Assembly (NCBI RefSeq): GCF_000212855.1
Contig: NZ_GL890993.1
Span: 700,683-764,682, forward strand
Direction: 5' to 3'
DNA: 64,000 nt
From: Streptococcus sanguinis SK355
Lineage (GTDB): Bacteria > Bacillota > Bacilli > Lactobacillales > Streptococcaceae
Positions within the stretch are counted from its first letter, which is position 1. Each line of letters opens with the position of its first letter. A program made the translations under genes and the position numbers. Under the pieces are notes generated by a model. The model saw only the letters and a program-made list of their open reading frames with translations. It was not told the DNA's origin and made no database searches. Below, piece after piece: positions 62,929 through 64,000 of this stretch.

Positions 62929-63894
62929 ATGAATTTTGAAAAGATAGAACAAGCTTATACTCTGATTCTCGAAAACGTCCAGAATATCCAAAACGCTCTG
63001 GCGACCAATTTTTACGATGCTCTGATTGAGCAGAACGGCATTTACCTAGATGGGGATACTGATTTACAAGAAGTTCTGACCAACGATGAAAAAATCCGTG
63101 CTCTGCATTTGACCAAAGAAGAATGGCGGAGAGCCTATCAGTTTATTCTGATGAAGGCTGCCCAGACGGAGCCCATGCAGGTCAATCATCAGTTCACTCC
63201 TGATACAATTGGTTTTCTGATTACTTTCTTATTGGATCAGCTAGCTCACGGAGAGGAAGCTGATGTATTAGAAATCGGCAGTGGAACTGGAAATTTGGCT
63301 GAGACTATTCTCAATCATACCCAAAAGAAGATTGACTATCTGGGTCTGGAACTAGATGATTTATTAATTGACCTTTCTGCCAGTATTGCGGAGGTTACGA
63401 ACTCTAAGGCTCACTTTGCTCAGGGGGATGCAGTTCGGCCTCAGGTTCTGAAAGAGAGTGATATCATTATCAGTGATTTACCGGTCGGTTATTATCCAGA
63501 CGATAGTATCGCCTCCCGCTATGAGGTGGCTAGTCCGGATGAGCACACTTATGCCCATCATCTTCTAATGGAGCAGTCGCTCAAATATCTGAAGCCAGGT
63601 GGTTATGCTATTTTTCTGGCGCCGAATGACCTCTTGACTAGCGCTCAAGCTCCTCTTCTGAAAAAATGGCTCTTGGCCAAGGCTCAGTTTATTGCGATGA
63701 TAACCTTGCCAGAGTCGATTTTCTCAAGCAGCAAGCATGCCAAAACTCTTTTTGTCTTGAGGAAGCAAGAAGCTAACAACGTTCAGCCTTTTATCTATCC
63801 TCTGCGGGATTTGCAGGATCATGATGAAATGTTTAAATTCCGCCAAAGTTTTCAAAACTGGTACAAAGATAGTGAAATTCAAACAAAATTTTGA
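62929..63894 (+). CDS. class I SAM-dependent methyltransferase (ComYH/YtxK-like)
   Basis: 321 residues. Helical N-terminal domain (1-80), then an N6-adenine-type methyltransferase fold: SAM motif LEIGSGTGN (about 115-123) and DLPVGYY (about 183-189) in place of the usual NPPY. It lies 81 nt after comYG with its own promoter and GGAGG site, so it may be expressed both with and without competence. Substrate unknown. Confidence 0.83.
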   Translation: MNFEKIEQAYTLILENVQNIQNALATNFYDALIEQNGIYLDGDTDLQEVLTNDEKIRALHLTKEEWRRAYQFILMKAAQTEPMQVNHQFTPDTIGFLITFLLDQLAHGEEADVLEIGSGTGNLAETILNHTQKKIDYLGLELDDLLIDLSASIAEVTNSKAHFAQGDAVRPQVLKESDIIISDLPVGYYPDDSIASRYEVASPDEHTYAHHLLMEQSLKYLKPGGYAIFLAPNDLLTSAQAPLLKKWLLAKAQFIAMITLPESIFSSSKHAKTLFVLRKQEANNVQPFIYPLRDLQDHDEMFKFRQSFQNWYKDSEIQTKF

Positions 63895-63900
63895 TATAAT
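63895..63900 (+). promoter_or_regulatory. -10 element of ackA
   Basis: TATAAT with a weak -35-like GTGAAA 17 nt upstream (63872-63877). Confidence 0.5.
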
Positions 63901-63930
63901 GATTTTGAAAACGCTTAAAGAGGTGAAGAA

Positions 63931-64000
63931 ATGTCGAAAACAATTTCTATTAATGCAGGAAGCTCAAGCTTAAAATGGCAACTCTATTTGATGCCGGAAG
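63931..64000 (+). CDS. ackA: acetate kinase, 5' end only
   Basis: First 23 codons (MSKTISINAGSSSLKWQLYL...) with the N-terminal phosphate-binding NAGSSSLK motif of acetate kinase; AGGTGAAG site. The rest lies beyond the window. AckA converts acetyl phosphate and ADP to acetate and ATP. Confidence 0.93.
   Translation, partial: MSKTISINAGSSSLKWQLYLMPE

Overview
The window looks like chromosome of a viridans streptococcus, most likely of the sanguinis group (Streptococcus sanguinis/gordonii-like). The grounds are gene content and order (tRNA cluster - adcRCBA - copYAZ - msmK ... tyrS - pbp1b - rpoBC - comYA-H - ackA), AdcR, CopY and sigma-X-type sites, moderate GC and frequent TTG/GTG starts. 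This is recognition by eye; no search was run.

Layout. 1-1012: eleven tRNAs and a terminator, the tail of an rRNA/tRNA operon. 1.3-4.8 kb: zinc uptake (adcRCBA) behind two AdcR boxes. 4.9-7.9 kb: copper export (copYAZ) behind two cop boxes. 8.0-11.9 kb: a lipoprotein, two tandem paralogous TetR regulators, the shared sugar-ABC ATPase msmK with CcpA-type sites, and a 59-residue membrane protein.

12.1-37.4 kb is the accessory heart of the window: a type IV secretion-like locus without relaxase, integrase or recognisable att/oriT. It encodes a VirD4-type coupling ATPase, a membrane thioredoxin-like protein, a leaderless coiled-coil membrane protein, a PrgI/TcpE-like protein, a two-domain Clp/Hsp100 ATPase, a VirB2-like pilin, VirB8-like and VirB6-like channel proteins, a TrsD-like protein, a TrsE/VirB4-like protein whose Walker A and B motifs are both destroyed, a GH73+CHAP wall hydrolase, several small membrane proteins, a lipoprotein, an LPXTG surface protein made of 59-residue repeats, and a winged-helix protein. 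Eight promoters here, and none I found elsewhere, carry an 11-bp palindrome (TTTATSATAAA or one mismatch) 21-23 nt upstream of a TATAAT-type -10 with no good -35. This looks like a dedicated activator regulon. One such promoter drives a probable small RNA whose CUCC segment can pair with the pilin ribosome binding site. Inside the locus (25.2-28.0 kb) lies a Fst/par-like type I toxin-antitoxin module followed by three headless tandem copies that keep the antisense-RNA promoter and terminator.

37.7-41.9 kb: small hypothetical genes, an XRE regulator flanked by twin identical operators, a frameshifted XRE pseudogene, rlmA(II)-like methyltransferase and tyrS. 42-52 kb: pbp1b, rpoB (long leader with an attenuator-like hairpin) and rpoC. 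52.8-57.3 kb: a compact exopolysaccharide operon (UDP-GlcNAc 2-epimerase, membrane protein with a degenerate GGDEF-like domain, small membrane protein, GT2 synthase, GH8 hydrolase) resembling a minimal Listeria Pss-type poly-ManNAc system. 57.5-64 kb: zinc alcohol dehydrogenase, DUF1033 protein, the comYA-G DNA-uptake pilus operon with a sigma-X-type box, the methyltransferase downstream of it and the start of ackA.
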